Shown one piece after another: positions 9,435 to 18,467 of a stretch of 55,854 bases of DNA. The notes under the pieces were generated by a model. The model did not search any database, was not told where the DNA came from, and saw only the letters and a list, made by a program, of their open reading frames with translations. Where the stretch lies: assembly GCA_020249465.1 (NCBI GenBank), contig JADCFP010000091.1:1-55854 (forward strand). Direction: 5' to 3'. Both the position numbers and the translations under genes were made by a program. How positions within the stretch are numbered: position 1 is the first letter of the stretch; each line of letters starts with the position of its first letter. The stretch is from Roseomonas sp. GTDB lineage: Bacteria; Pseudomonadota; Alphaproteobacteria; Acetobacterales; Acetobacteraceae.

Positions 9435-9475
9435 AGCATACTGGCATCGTACCCCTGCTCTGGTGGGGATGCTCT
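9433..9475. repeat. Interrupted inverted repeat after methyltransferase gene
   Basis: Arms AGAGCAT (9433-9439) and ATGCTCT (9469-9475) flank an inner CCCC/GGGG pair (9452-9455 with 9465-9468). The left arm includes the stop codon of the methyltransferase. There is no T-tract, so factor-independent termination is unlikely. It resembles the short AGAGC.../...GCTCT palindromes scattered between alphaproteobacterial genes. The rest of 9476-9661 shows no gene. Confidence 0.35.
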
Positions 9476-9661
9476 TCATGACATCCAGGGTGCTTCGCGC
9501 GGCAGATCGAGCCTTACGCCTTGCCTTGCGTCCCATCAGCATACGGAGCGTTTCACGGCAGCGCCGCGAAGAGCGTGAAAAGTTAAGAAATCCTTGGCTT
9601 TTGGCGATTTTTCCTCTATTTATAAAGATGATGCCGGAAAGCTGGTAAAAGGTTCAAGCAA

Positions 9662-10750
9662 ATGTTCGAGGTTGGGGGCTATCAGGCGGCGAGGGGCGCG
9701 GCGGGTGTTTTGCCGGCTGACGCCGCGCGGGCTGAGCCATTGCCCTGCCTGCATGAAACCACCCACCATCTGCCACCGAGCAAGCAATTTGACGCCTGGC
9801 GCGATGCCAATGCCAGCTTTCTGAGCCACCACATCCCGCCATCCCGCCCCGAAAGCTATGAGGCCGAGGCCACGACGTGGAGCTTTGGCCGGCTGGCGCT
9901 GACCAAGGCCGAAACCCCAGGTGGCGCCTATAGCCGCACCGCCGAATGCCTGCGTCGGGATGGTTTGGATCATTGGTGCGTTTCCATGGCCCTGCAGGGC
10001 AGCCGGGTGCATCGCACGCGTGACCAAGTCACCATGATGCAGCCGGGGCAGATCATGCTGGATTCGCTGGCGCAGCCTTTTGAGGTAGCGCGCACCCGTT
10101 CTTCCTGGCTGTTTCTGTATCTGCCGCGCGATTTGCTGCCGGAAACCAGGCGGCTTGGCTATGATTCCCGCATGTTGAACACGCCTGAAGGCCGGCTTTT
10201 GGCTGAGCATTTACGGCTGCTCTCGGCGGAATTGCCGCGCATGAGCGCGCCCGAGGCGGAACGGATGGCGGAAGCAACCCAGGCCATGATCGCCCTTGCC
10301 GTGGCGCCCGGTGCGGGTGCCGAACAGGCCATATCAGGTCCGGTGGCGGCGGCGCAGATCATGCGGCTACGGGCGCTCATCCGCGCCAATTTGGGGTCGG
10401 CCACCTTTGGCCCGGCACGGCTTTGCCGGCTGGCCGGGATTTCGCGGTCTCAGCTTTATCGGTTGTTTGAGATGGATGGCGGGGTTGCGCTTTGCATTCA
10501 GCGAGAGCGGCTGGCGGCGGCGCATCGCGCCCTGTCCAACCCGGCTGATCCGCGCAGCATTTCAGAAATCGCCGAATCGGTTGGGCTTTTCGATCCTTCC
10601 AGCTTCAGCCGGATGTTCCGCCGGAGCTATGGGATTTCGCCCCGCGAATTGCGCCTTTCGACCAGTGCGGGCACGCATGCGGCGGGCAGCCATGTGCCGG
10701 CAGCGGCCTGGCAGGCGGGGAACTTCCCGGCATTGCTGCGGATGCTTTAG
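9662..10750 (+). CDS. AraC-family transcriptional regulator
   Basis: A 362-residue regulator. The N-terminal 200 residues match the cupin-like AraC-binding-like sensor class (CVSMALQGSRVHRTRDQVTM, then PGQIMLDSLAQPFEV). The C-terminal ~100 residues carry two helix-turn-helix units, FGPARLCRLAGISRSQLYRLF and ISEIAESVGLFDPSSFSRMFR, ending in the family's YGISPRELR. AAAGG lies 9 bases before the ATG. It stands alone after the hydrolase/methyltransferase pair on the same strand and shares a bidirectional terminator with the convergent binding-protein gene. Ligand and targets are unknown. Confidence 0.92.
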   Translation: MFEVGGYQAARGAAGVLPADAARAEPLPCLHETTHHLPPSKQFDAWRDANASFLSHHIPPSRPESYEAEATTWSFGRLALTKAETPGGAYSRTAECLRRDGLDHWCVSMALQGSRVHRTRDQVTMMQPGQIMLDSLAQPFEVARTRSSWLFLYLPRDLLPETRRLGYDSRMLNTPEGRLLAEHLRLLSAELPRMSAPEAERMAEATQAMIALAVAPGAGAEQAISGPVAAAQIMRLRALIRANLGSATFGPARLCRLAGISRSQLYRLFEMDGGVALCIQRERLAAAHRALSNPADPRSISEIAESVGLFDPSSFSRMFRRSYGISPRELRLSTSAGTHAAGSHVPAAAWQAGNFPALLRML

Positions 10751-10864
10751 AATCTGGGCTTCGGGGATTTTTCTTCAAAAGCGTGTTATCCGCATTTTCC
10801 TGCGGCACAACGCGAGCCTGGCGCCAATGAATTGAGAATTCATCCCAAAGGGGAGCGCCGACAG

Positions 10865-10905
10865 GAAAAAAGGCGGTGGAAATTCCACCGCCTTTTCTTT
10901 TTCCC
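10865..10905. terminator. Bidirectional factor-independent terminator
   Basis: A 10-bp stem, GGCGGTGGAA/TTCCACCGCC (10872-10892), is preceded by an A-run and followed by TTTTCTTTTT. It therefore works as a hairpin plus U-tract on either strand. It sits between the AraC regulator (plus) and the amino-acid binding-protein gene (minus, stop 10915). Confidence 0.85.
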
Positions 10906-10914
10906 TGAAGGGTC

Positions 10915-11949
10915 TTACCGCATTGGCGGCGCGTATTGCAGGCCGCCCTTGCTCCACAAATTATTGACACTGCGCGGGAAGCCGATTGGTGTCATGTTGC
11001 GTTCCCAAATCTCCCCGTAATTGCCAACAGCGCGGATGATGCGCGGCGCCCAATCACGCTCAAGGCCCAGCATCTGCCCGAGGTCACCGGTCTGGCCCAT
11101 GAAACGCTGGATATCGGGGTTGGTGCTATTGGCGAAGCTGCCGACATTAGCTTGCGTAATGGCAAGTTCTTCCGCCGTCACCAGGGCGAAATGCACCCAG
11201 CGCACAACATCGAAGTAGCGCCAGTCACCCTTGCGGACCACGGGACCAAGCGGTTCCTTGGAAATGATTTCCGGCAGCAGCAGGAAGCGATTGGCATTGG
11301 CGCCCTGCGCCGCGGCGAAGGACGCCAGGGATGACGCATCCGTGGTATAGGCATCGCAGCGCTTGTTGATGAAGGCGCTCCGGATTTCCTCGATATTCTC
11401 GATCACCACTGGCGTGAAGCGCAGCCGATTGGTGCGGAAGAAATCGGTCATGTTAAGTTCGGTGGTGGTGCCGGGCTGCACGCATACCGTCGCACCATCA
11501 AGCTGCTTGGCTGAGGTCACACCGCTATCGCGATGCACCATGAAGCCCTGGCCGTCATAGACATTGATGCCCGCGAAAACGAGGCCGAGCGAGGCTTCAC
11601 GCGTCAGCGTCCAGGTCGTGGTGCGGGACAACAGGTCAATTTCACCGGATTGCAGCATCGTGAAGCGCTGCTGCGTCGAAGAAGGGACAATACGCACCCG
11701 GTTAGGATCGCCCAGGATTGCTGTGGCAACGGCGCGGCAATAATCCACATCAAGCCCGCGCCATACGCCCTGGCTATCCGGCAAGGAAAAGCCAACCGTG
11801 GAGGGTGAGGTGGAGCAGATCAACTGCCCACGGGCGCGAATGGCGGCCATGGTATCGGCCGCCGGTGCTTGCGCCATTGCCGGCATGGAGGTGATGGCCA
11901 TCAACCCCGCCAGGGCCGCGCCGGAAAGGGCGCGGGTAAATCGCATCAT
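10915..11949 (-). CDS. Amino-acid ABC transporter substrate-binding protein (AapJ/family 3)
   Basis: Periplasmic solute-binding protein of 344 aa with a cleavable signal peptide ending AMA|QAP. The mature protein begins with the family-3 pattern IRARGQLICSTSPSTVGFS, then GVWRGLDVDYCRAVATAILGD and EIDLLSRTTTWTLTRE, like AapJ for general L-amino acids. GGGAGA is 7 bases before the first of two ATG codons. No permease or ATPase gene accompanies it, so it must share a distant transporter or serve as a chemoreceptor partner. It lies 114 bp downstream of the M20 peptidase in the same direction. Confidence 0.92.
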   Translation of the reverse strand: MMRFTRALSGAALAGLMAITSMPAMAQAPAADTMAAIRARGQLICSTSPSTVGFSLPDSQGVWRGLDVDYCRAVATAILGDPNRVRIVPSSTQQRFTMLQSGEIDLLSRTTTWTLTREASLGLVFAGINVYDGQGFMVHRDSGVTSAKQLDGATVCVQPGTTTELNMTDFFRTNRLRFTPVVIENIEEIRSAFINKRCDAYTTDASSLASFAAAQGANANRFLLLPEIISKEPLGPVVRKGDWRYFDVVRWVHFALVTAEELAITQANVGSFANSTNPDIQRFMGQTGDLGQMLGLERDWAPRIIRAVGNYGEIWERNMTPIGFPRSVNNLWSKGGLQYAPPMR

Positions 11950-12063
11950 TTTTCAATCTCCCAAAGGTTCTGCAAGCCGGACGAGACCAGCCTCACTTTC
12001 ATAACATGACCGCGACCGCGGCCAAGGCCAAGCCCCTTCCTCGCCAGGGTGCCCCGCAAGGCT

Positions 12064-13344
12064 TCAGCCGCGTTGCCTGAGGCCGCACCATTCAGCGATG
12101 AAGGTCGCGATGGTGCGCGTGCATTTGCGCAAATCCTCGATCGAGGTCCGCTCATCAAAGGCATGCGCGCCCTCCCCCTTTGGGCCATAGCAAAGGCCGG
12201 GGATGTCAAAATAAAGCCCGTAATAGCGCGTGTCATTCACCGCCGTGGTGCGTCGTTCCGGCAATTGCCCGCCATGGACCGAGGCATGGGCGGCGGCCAA
12301 AACGGCCTCGGCCTCGCTGCCCGGTTCCAGCACATAGGGGTCGGTCTGAAAGCCGGTCCAGACGATCTCGGGCGGGTTATTGGCCAGGAAGCCATCACCC
12401 TTGGCTGCCGCGCGCACGGTCGCTTCAATGCCCGCCATGGCTTCTTCCGGCGAGGTACCGGGCACAAGACCGATCCGGCAATCCACCTCACACCAGGCAG
12501 GGGTGGAAGAAGCCCAATCACCGCCGCGAATAATGCCGGGGTTGAATTTGATCGGGTCCTTGATGTCGGCATACCAGGTGCTGGCCCGCGCGGCTTCGTT
12601 CAATGTGCGGGTATGCGCGTAAAGCGCCTGGATCAGCACATAGGCGGACATGATGGCATTGCTGCCATCCTGTGCCACCGCGACATGCACGGGGATGCCG
12701 CGCACGCGGAGCCGAAACCAGATTGTGCCCGTTTGGCTGCGGGTGATGGTATGGCCCGTCGGTTCCGGCACCAACGCGGCGTCAGCACGATAACCGCGCA
12801 GCAACGTGGAAAGCGCGCCATTGCCGGTGCTCTCTTCCTCGGTCACCGTTTCCACATAGACATCGGCGGCGGGTTCAAAGCCGGCATCGCGAATGGCATC
12901 CATGGCATAGACCATGCAGGCAACGCCCGATTTCATGTCATGCGCGCCGCGGCCATACATCCAGCCATCGCGGATCACGGCGGCATAGGGCGGATGGGTC
13001 CACATATCAGCGGGACCTTCGGGCACCACATCAATATGGCCTTGCAGGATCAGGCTGCGGCCTGTTGGGTTTTTGGCGCGATAGGCCGCCACCACCTGCA
13101 CGCTGCCGGCGGGATCGCATTCCACCATCGGCGCCATTTTCGGATGCGGCGGCACATCCGCCAGCGTGTAGCGGTCCACCGCATAACCGCGCGCCGCCAT
13201 TTGACGGGCAAACCAATCCTGCAAGGGCGCTTCGCGGCCACGCAGGCTTGGAAAGCGCACCAGCTCCGCCAGGAACTGCACCTGCTTGTCAAAATTTGCA
13301 TCAATGGCGGCGGCAATCCGCGCCATGGCTTCCTTATCGGCCAT
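12064..13344 (-). CDS. M20 family metallopeptidase (ArgE/DapE-like deacylase)
   Basis: Di-zinc amidohydrolase of 426 aa. Metal ligands are seen in LQGHIDVVPEG, GRGAHDMKSG, and the Glu pair TEEESTGNGA. A dimerisation domain insert contains GIPVHVA, and the last ligand region is GEGAHAFDERTS. Without a signal peptide it should be cytoplasmic. Members of this subgroup (ArgE/DapE/acetylornithine-deacetylase-like) remove N-acyl groups or hydrolyse small peptides. It is sandwiched between a dipeptide/oligopeptide binding protein and an amino-acid binding protein, which fits intracellular processing of imported acylated amino acids or peptides (inference). Confidence 0.9.
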   Translation of the reverse strand: MADKEAMARIAAAIDANFDKQVQFLAELVRFPSLRGREAPLQDWFARQMAARGYAVDRYTLADVPPHPKMAPMVECDPAGSVQVVAAYRAKNPTGRSLILQGHIDVVPEGPADMWTHPPYAAVIRDGWMYGRGAHDMKSGVACMVYAMDAIRDAGFEPAADVYVETVTEEESTGNGALSTLLRGYRADAALVPEPTGHTITRSQTGTIWFRLRVRGIPVHVAVAQDGSNAIMSAYVLIQALYAHTRTLNEAARASTWYADIKDPIKFNPGIIRGGDWASSTPAWCEVDCRIGLVPGTSPEEAMAGIEATVRAAAKGDGFLANNPPEIVWTGFQTDPYVLEPGSEAEAVLAAAHASVHGGQLPERRTTAVNDTRYYGLYFDIPGLCYGPKGEGAHAFDERTSIEDLRKCTRTIATFIAEWCGLRQRG

Positions 13345-13383
13345 GCTGATCAGTCTTTCCCATCAGTGGTTGTCATGCTGGGC

Positions 13384-14952
13384 TCAGGGCGGGCTCGCCA
13401 AAAGCGCATTGGTGTACCAGGAAGGCGAGGCATCATATTTCACCTTATTCCTGAGCCCTGCCCAAGAAACCTTCAGATAAAAGATCGGAAGAACGCCACC
13501 ATCTTCGATGCCGATCCGCATCGCCTGAGCGGTCAGCGCATTGCGCCGCGTGGTATCCATGGTGCGCAAAGCCTCGGCCAGGGGCGCATCCATCGCCGGG
13601 TTTGAATAATGCTGGCGATTGAAGGGGCCGGCGCCGGTTTCGCTATTGCGGGTCATCAGCACCTGGCGAAGCGTATTGGCCGCGATGGAGGAGGTATAGG
13701 TGGTCATGAACATCGAAAACTCCCGCGCTGTCGCACGGGTGAAAAGATTGGCGGGCGGCAGCACCTCCACACGGGTTTCGATGCCAAGCCGCGTCCAACC
13801 CTGTGCGATGGCCTGCGCCACATCGGTATCAGACGTAAACCAGCCATTGGGGCTATGGATGGTGATGCGGAAACCATCGGGATAGCCCGCTTCACGCAGC
13901 AAAGCGCGCGCCTGATCCAGATCATAACGCGGCGGCGGCATATTGGGTGCGCGGTCGGCAACGGCGGGCGCGGCGAATTGTTCCGCCGGCATGCCTTGTC
14001 CCATCAGCAGCCGATCCACAATGCCCTGGCGATTGATCGCGAGCGAAAGCGCGCGGCGCACCCGCGCATCGCGCAAGGGGTTGCGTTCCAGAACACGGCC
14101 TTGCTTGTCGGTGACGAAGGGTGATGGATCACGCGCCGCATCGGGGAACAGATAGGCAGTACCATTGCTGGCAACACCAAAAACCGCAAGCCGCGCATCG
14201 TTGGAAAGGCGCTGCACATCCTGCACGGGGACGAAATCAATCAAATCCACATCGCCGGATAGAAGCGTTGCCACGCGCGCCCCGGCATTGCTGATGAAGC
14301 GCGTCACCACCCTTTCCCAGGGTTGCGCTTCGCCCCAATAATTGGGGTTGCGGGTGATTTCATGCCTCTCGCCCTGCGTATAGCTGACATGGCGATAGGC
14401 GCCGGTGCCAATCATGGCGCGGCCCGCGTTGAAATCAGCGAGCGTCGCATTCGCATGCAGGTTCCGCGAAACGATCATGATATTGGACAGGTCCCAATCC
14501 AGAAAGGGATTGGGTTCCCTGGTTCGGATCAGCACGCGGCGCGGTTCCGGGATTTCAATGGCGGCGATGCTGCGCACAAAGGGCGTGAAGGGGCCAGGGC
14601 TATTGGCGATGGTAGGCACACGCGCATAGGAAAAGGCGATATCTTCGGCCGTGAAGGGCGTGCCGTCGTGGAATTTGATTCCATCACGCAGCTTGAATTC
14701 CCAGGTGAGGTCATCAACGGCGCGCCAAGATTCAGCAAGGCGTGGCACCAGCCGTCCAGAGGTATCGAAATCCACCAGGGTTTCGAAAATCTGCCGCAGG
14801 ATCGCGTTATTCGGGTTGGAGGAATGGTAATGCGGGTCCATGCCCGAAGGCGCGGACTGCGCGCCGATGGTCAAGTTACGCTGCGCCTGGGATGGCGTCG
14901 CCCATATTCCCAGCACACCCAGCACAAAAAATAGCGCCTTGAACCTTCCCAT
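13384..14952 (-). CDS. ABC transporter substrate-binding protein, family 5 (DppA/OppA-like)
   Basis: Periplasmic peptide/nickel-type solute-binding protein, 522 aa, signal peptide ending SQA|QRN. Family features are ILRQIFETLVDFD, LAESWRAVDDLTWEFKLRDG, KFHDGTPFTAEDIAFSYAR, and RRALSLAINRQGIVDRLLMGQG. I use the ATG at 14952; a TTG five codons earlier is possible but leaves the signal unchanged. It is first in the apparent operon with the M20 peptidase (39 bp gap) and AapJ-like gene. No DppBCDF permease genes follow. Confidence 0.9.
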   Translation of the reverse strand: MGRFKALFFVLGVLGIWATPSQAQRNLTIGAQSAPSGMDPHYHSSNPNNAILRQIFETLVDFDTSGRLVPRLAESWRAVDDLTWEFKLRDGIKFHDGTPFTAEDIAFSYARVPTIANSPGPFTPFVRSIAAIEIPEPRRVLIRTREPNPFLDWDLSNIMIVSRNLHANATLADFNAGRAMIGTGAYRHVSYTQGERHEITRNPNYWGEAQPWERVVTRFISNAGARVATLLSGDVDLIDFVPVQDVQRLSNDARLAVFGVASNGTAYLFPDAARDPSPFVTDKQGRVLERNPLRDARVRRALSLAINRQGIVDRLLMGQGMPAEQFAAPAVADRAPNMPPPRYDLDQARALLREAGYPDGFRITIHSPNGWFTSDTDVAQAIAQGWTRLGIETRVEVLPPANLFTRATAREFSMFMTTYTSSIAANTLRQVLMTRNSETGAGPFNRQHYSNPAMDAPLAEALRTMDTTRRNALTAQAMRIGIEDGGVLPIFYLKVSWAGLRNKVKYDASPSWYTNALLASPP

Positions 14953-15263
14953 CCCCGTTATCCCCAAAGGTTTATGGAAGAATAACGTCGCGCCGGGCCG
15001 GCATTACGTCAAGCCGCAAGATTTACATGTTTTATGGCGCTGCGGCGCGCTTACTGAGCCCAGGTTTAAGGGAAGCTTCACCATTGCCCGAATAGGCTTC
15101 ACCCTCAACAGAAGCGTCGATTCCTAACCATGAAAAACGCGCCTTTGATCTGGTCCAGGGCCCTGTCCCGTAAAACGCTGAGGTGCTGGCCGTCATTGAA
15201 GGAAGGCGCGCGCCTCACCTTTCTCAATCCTTTGTTGATATCATTCGGTTAGGCAGCCTCCCC
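14953..15263. other. Divergent intergenic region, no gene seen
   Basis: This 311-bp gap separates the divergent peptide-binding-protein gene and the histidine kinase and must contain both promoters. I see no convincing -10/-35 pair, RNA fold or small gene. A GTG at 15183 could extend the kinase by 27 residues, but the extra peptide does not look conserved. Confidence 0.5.
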
Positions 15264-17660
15264 ATGACAATAACCTTGCCGCAACACCCGTCAGCAGAAC
15301 CCCCGGCTGCATCGGAAGGTCGCCCCTGGCTGGAATGGAATGCCGAGGCGGATGAGCTGCAGTTTTCTGCCGCGGCGCTGTTCCTTTTGGGCGTGGCGCC
15401 ATCGGAAGCGCCGGCGAATGAGATTGAGCTTGTCGCCCTGTTCAAAAAGCCGAGCCAGAGCAAATTGGCGATCGCGCTGGAAGATATTTTGACGCATGGC
15501 GAATGCCGCCCGGTTGAATTGCTGCGCAAGACCCCGGCGGGCGTGCAGCTTTTTTTGTTCAGCGGTCGTCTCGATCCTTCGCGCCCTGGGCGGCTTGTGA
15601 TCGCCACTTTTGAAGACATAACGAATAGCAGCGATGGTCAACAACATCTGGCGGCCAGGGAGCGCTTCCAGAGTTTCGTCAATCTTCTCCTGCAAAACCC
15701 AACCTTTTTCGTTTCGGTCCCGCTTGGGCTGATGATGGTGACCAATGGCTTCATCATCCAGGCAAACCCGAAACTCACGGAAATTCTTGCAACCCCAATG
15801 GCAAGCCTGGTTGGAGAACCAATCTCGCGCATTCTGTCCGACAAACAGGCTTATGATTTCTACATGGAAACCGTATGGGGTGAAGGCAGTGAACATGGCG
15901 ATGACCATGTGGAAACCGAATTCGAAAATGAAGATGGTACGCGGCTTTGGCTGAAGGTAGGCATTTCGCGCATTGCCGTACCCGGCGATGGTAATTCGTG
16001 CCTTTGCATCATTGAGGATATCACAAGCCGCAAAAAGCTTGAGCAGGATGTCTGGGACGGCCTGGCCGAGACGATCTCTGCCAAGGAGGCGACAGAAAAT
16101 GCTGCCCGCGCCAAGGATGAATTCCTGGCGATGGTAAGCCATGAAATTCGCACCCCCCTTTCGGCGGTGATCGGCATGCAAAGACTTGCGCTGCGCGATC
16201 CGGAATTGCGTGAGAAGACTCGCAAGCATCTGGATATGGCGAAAACCAATGCCGAATTTCTGCTGGAATTGCTGAATGATATCCTCGATTTCTCGAAGAT
16301 TGAGGCTGGAAAGCTGGCACTTGAATCGGTGGATTTCTCGCTCCGCAACCTTGTTGGCGATAGTGTTGCCCTGCTTGCCGAACGTGCGGAGACCAAGAAT
16401 ATCGCCCTTGATGTCGGCATTGATGATGAGGTGCCCGATACGCTGGAAGGCGACCCTGCCCGCATCAAGCAACTCCTGCTGAACCTGATTGGCAATGGCA
16501 TCAAATTCACTGACCATGGCAGCGTTTCGCTCAGGGTCCGGCTACAGGAAAGGCAGGAGGAGAATTGCCGCATCGGCTTTGTGGTAGCGGATACCGGCAT
16601 TGGCATTTCGCCCGATGCCCAGGCAAGGCTGTTCAAGAAATTCACCCAGGCTGACACCTCTACAACCAGGCGTTTTGGCGGCACCGGTCTTGGGCTTGCG
16701 ATCTGCAGGCAGATTGTTGACCTGATGCAAGGCGATATTCACCTGACCAGTCAGCTCGGGCAGGGAAGCTGCTTTACCTTCACCATCCCCTTCAAGCTTG
16801 GTACCAAACCAGGCCAAAGCCGGAATGAGCAATTACGGCCGCATTCGCATCAGTTGCAGATTCTGTGCGCTGAGGATTTTCTGCCAAATCAGCTCATTAT
16901 CCAGGGGCTTTTGGAAGAAATGGGCCATAGGGCTGAATTTGTGGAAAATGGCCGTAAGGCGCTGGAAGCGCTACCCCTGCGCGGCTTCGATCTGATCCTG
17001 ATGGATGGCCGCATGCCGGAAATGGATGGCGCCACGGCGATCCGGCTGATCCGTTCCGGGGGTGATGGGAAATTCCACATCCCCAATTCGAATATCCATA
17101 TCATCATGCTCACCGCCAATGCCGGCGATGAAAGCCGGCAATTCTACCTGTCCTGCGGCGCTGATGATTTTCTGGTCAAGCCGATTGATGAGGCGCAGCT
17201 GCACCAAAGCCTGTCCAGGGTGATTGAAAAGCGGCTTGCGGAGGGTGCCTCTCTCCTCCCATTCCTGCGCGACGATCATGATGCATTGGCGGAGATTTTC
17301 GGTATCGCCCCGGCACCGGCGGGCGCTGCGCCGGAGATCAGGCTTGCAACCTCGGCCACATCCGAAATCACGCAGACAGTGAATTTGAAGGATCGCCTCA
17401 AAAGCGCCTTGCGTGAGGATTTGCCAACCCGAATCAGCGCTCTTGATACGGCCTTTGCCATGCAGGACCTAGGCGCACTGGCACAGCTTTTTCACAGCCT
17501 GAAGGGCAGTGCGGGTTTCATCTGGCCAAGTAGTGATCTTGTGAAACTGAGTATAGAGCTGGAAAAACTGGCTGACATCAATGATTGGGACGCTGTCTCA
17601 AGGGACATATCGCGCCTGCGCGCGATGCTGGTGGAAGTGGCAAAAGGGGCCGAAGCATGA
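15264..17660 (+). CDS. Cytoplasmic hybrid sensor histidine kinase (PAS-HisKA-HATPase-REC-Hpt)
   Basis: A 798-residue hybrid kinase with no membrane segment. Residues ~20-120 form a divergent PAS-like region and ~150-260 a clear PAS (VTNGFIIQANPKLTEIL), followed by a short coiled coil. HisKA has the phospho-acceptor His293 in SHEIRTPLS. The HATPase has N411 in NLIGNGIKFT, DTGIGIS and FGGTGLGLAI. The receiver has AED, phospho-acceptor Asp581 in LILMDGRMPEMDG, T/A in LTANA and Lys in LVKPID. The C-terminal Hpt has His744 in HSLKGSAGF. This is a complete internal phosphorelay. The ATGA overlap with the following response regulator suggests that protein is the output. The signal is unknown but cytosolic. 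Confidence 0.93.
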   Translation: MTITLPQHPSAEPPAASEGRPWLEWNAEADELQFSAAALFLLGVAPSEAPANEIELVALFKKPSQSKLAIALEDILTHGECRPVELLRKTPAGVQLFLFSGRLDPSRPGRLVIATFEDITNSSDGQQHLAARERFQSFVNLLLQNPTFFVSVPLGLMMVTNGFIIQANPKLTEILATPMASLVGEPISRILSDKQAYDFYMETVWGEGSEHGDDHVETEFENEDGTRLWLKVGISRIAVPGDGNSCLCIIEDITSRKKLEQDVWDGLAETISAKEATENAARAKDEFLAMVSHEIRTPLSAVIGMQRLALRDPELREKTRKHLDMAKTNAEFLLELLNDILDFSKIEAGKLALESVDFSLRNLVGDSVALLAERAETKNIALDVGIDDEVPDTLEGDPARIKQLLLNLIGNGIKFTDHGSVSLRVRLQERQEENCRIGFVVADTGIGISPDAQARLFKKFTQADTSTTRRFGGTGLGLAICRQIVDLMQGDIHLTSQLGQGSCFTFTIPFKLGTKPGQSRNEQLRPHSHQLQILCAEDFLPNQLIIQGLLEEMGHRAEFVENGRKALEALPLRGFDLILMDGRMPEMDGATAIRLIRSGGDGKFHIPNSNIHIIMLTANAGDESRQFYLSCGADDFLVKPIDEAQLHQSLSRVIEKRLAEGASLLPFLRDDHDALAEIFGIAPAPAGAAPEIRLATSATSEITQTVNLKDRLKSALREDLPTRISALDTAFAMQDLGALAQLFHSLKGSAGFIWPSSDLVKLSIELEKLADINDWDAVSRDISRLRAMLVEVAKGAEA

Positions 17661-18403
17661 GAGCACTTGTCGTTGATGATGACATCGTATCGCGCATGGC
17701 CCTTGCTGACCTGATGCGCAGCTTCATTGAACTGAAGGTCGTTGAAGCCGTGGATGGGCTGGATGCCTGGGAAAAGCTGGAAATGGGGCCGGCCCCCATG
17801 ATCTGCTGCTGCGATGTGCAAATGCCGCGCCTTTCCGGGATTGATCTGTTGAAGCGCGTGCGCGCCTCAGCGCGCCACAAGGAGATTCCATTTGTTTTGG
17901 TAACCGCGGCATCAGACCTTGATACTGTCAGAAAGGCCGTGACGCTTGGCATCAGCCATTATATCGTCAAGCCCTTTCATGCGCGTGAGGCGCGCGGATC
18001 ACTGCAAAAAATCCTCAACGCCGCCTGGGAGAGGATCGCGGAACCAACCTCCGCGACATTGAATCGGCTGAATATCGCGCCGGATCAGTTGATGGCCTAT
18101 CTCTACTCGCTACGCGGTCAATGCGCGGTGTTCGCGCGCGACCTCAGACGGTCCAAAAGCCTTCAGGACGTGCAGGATGTGGTCGGGCGGCTCAAGGGTT
18201 TGCATACGGGCTGTCTTACCCTTGGTCTGCATTATGCCGCCGGCCTGGTGATGCAAATACCGGATGAAAAATCCGATATCGAAAGGGTGGAACAGGCGCT
18301 GATTGAAATCGAATTGGCGATTTCCACACAGGAGGAAAGGGTCAAGGCGCGCCATAGCCTGGCCACTGGCGCCGCCCTCAAGCGGAGCGCGGTCCGGGCC
18401 TGA
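17657..18403 (+). CDS. Response regulator with C-terminal degenerate Hpt-like helical domain
   Basis: A 248-residue protein. The N-terminal receiver is canonical: acidic VVDDD, phospho-acceptor Asp53 in CCCDVQMPRLSG, Thr83, and Lys105 in IVKPF. The C-terminal ~120 residues are helical. They contain GRLKGLHTGCLTLGL (from 177), which resembles the Hpt motif xHxLKGxxxxxG but has Arg in the place of the phospho-His. No DNA-binding or enzymatic output domain is present. It overlaps the hybrid kinase by ATGA. It may act by protein interaction, as a phosphate sink or as an inhibitor of a true Hpt (inference). Confidence 0.88.
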   Translation: MRALVVDDDIVSRMALADLMRSFIELKVVEAVDGLDAWEKLEMGPAPMICCCDVQMPRLSGIDLLKRVRASARHKEIPFVLVTAASDLDTVRKAVTLGISHYIVKPFHAREARGSLQKILNAAWERIAEPTSATLNRLNIAPDQLMAYLYSLRGQCAVFARDLRRSKSLQDVQDVVGRLKGLHTGCLTLGLHYAAGLVMQIPDEKSDIERVEQALIEIELAISTQEERVKARHSLATGAALKRSAVRA

Positions 18404-18467
18404 ACCCCCTCGGGCCGCTTTCCCCAAGGGGCACGATTGTGCTTGGGTGTGGTTGCAGGAGCCAACC

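Noticed and set aside
12049-13605. Long open frame (518 codons) on the plus strand opposite the M20 peptidase and binding-protein genes
   Set aside because: It is the mirror of real minus-strand genes in GC-rich DNA. Its product is His/Arg/Gly-rich with no domain, while the opposite strand has full motifs.
15183-15263. Kinase start at GTG 15183
   Set aside because: It would add 27 residues without recognisable conservation and has no better ribosome site than ATG 15264; not excluded.
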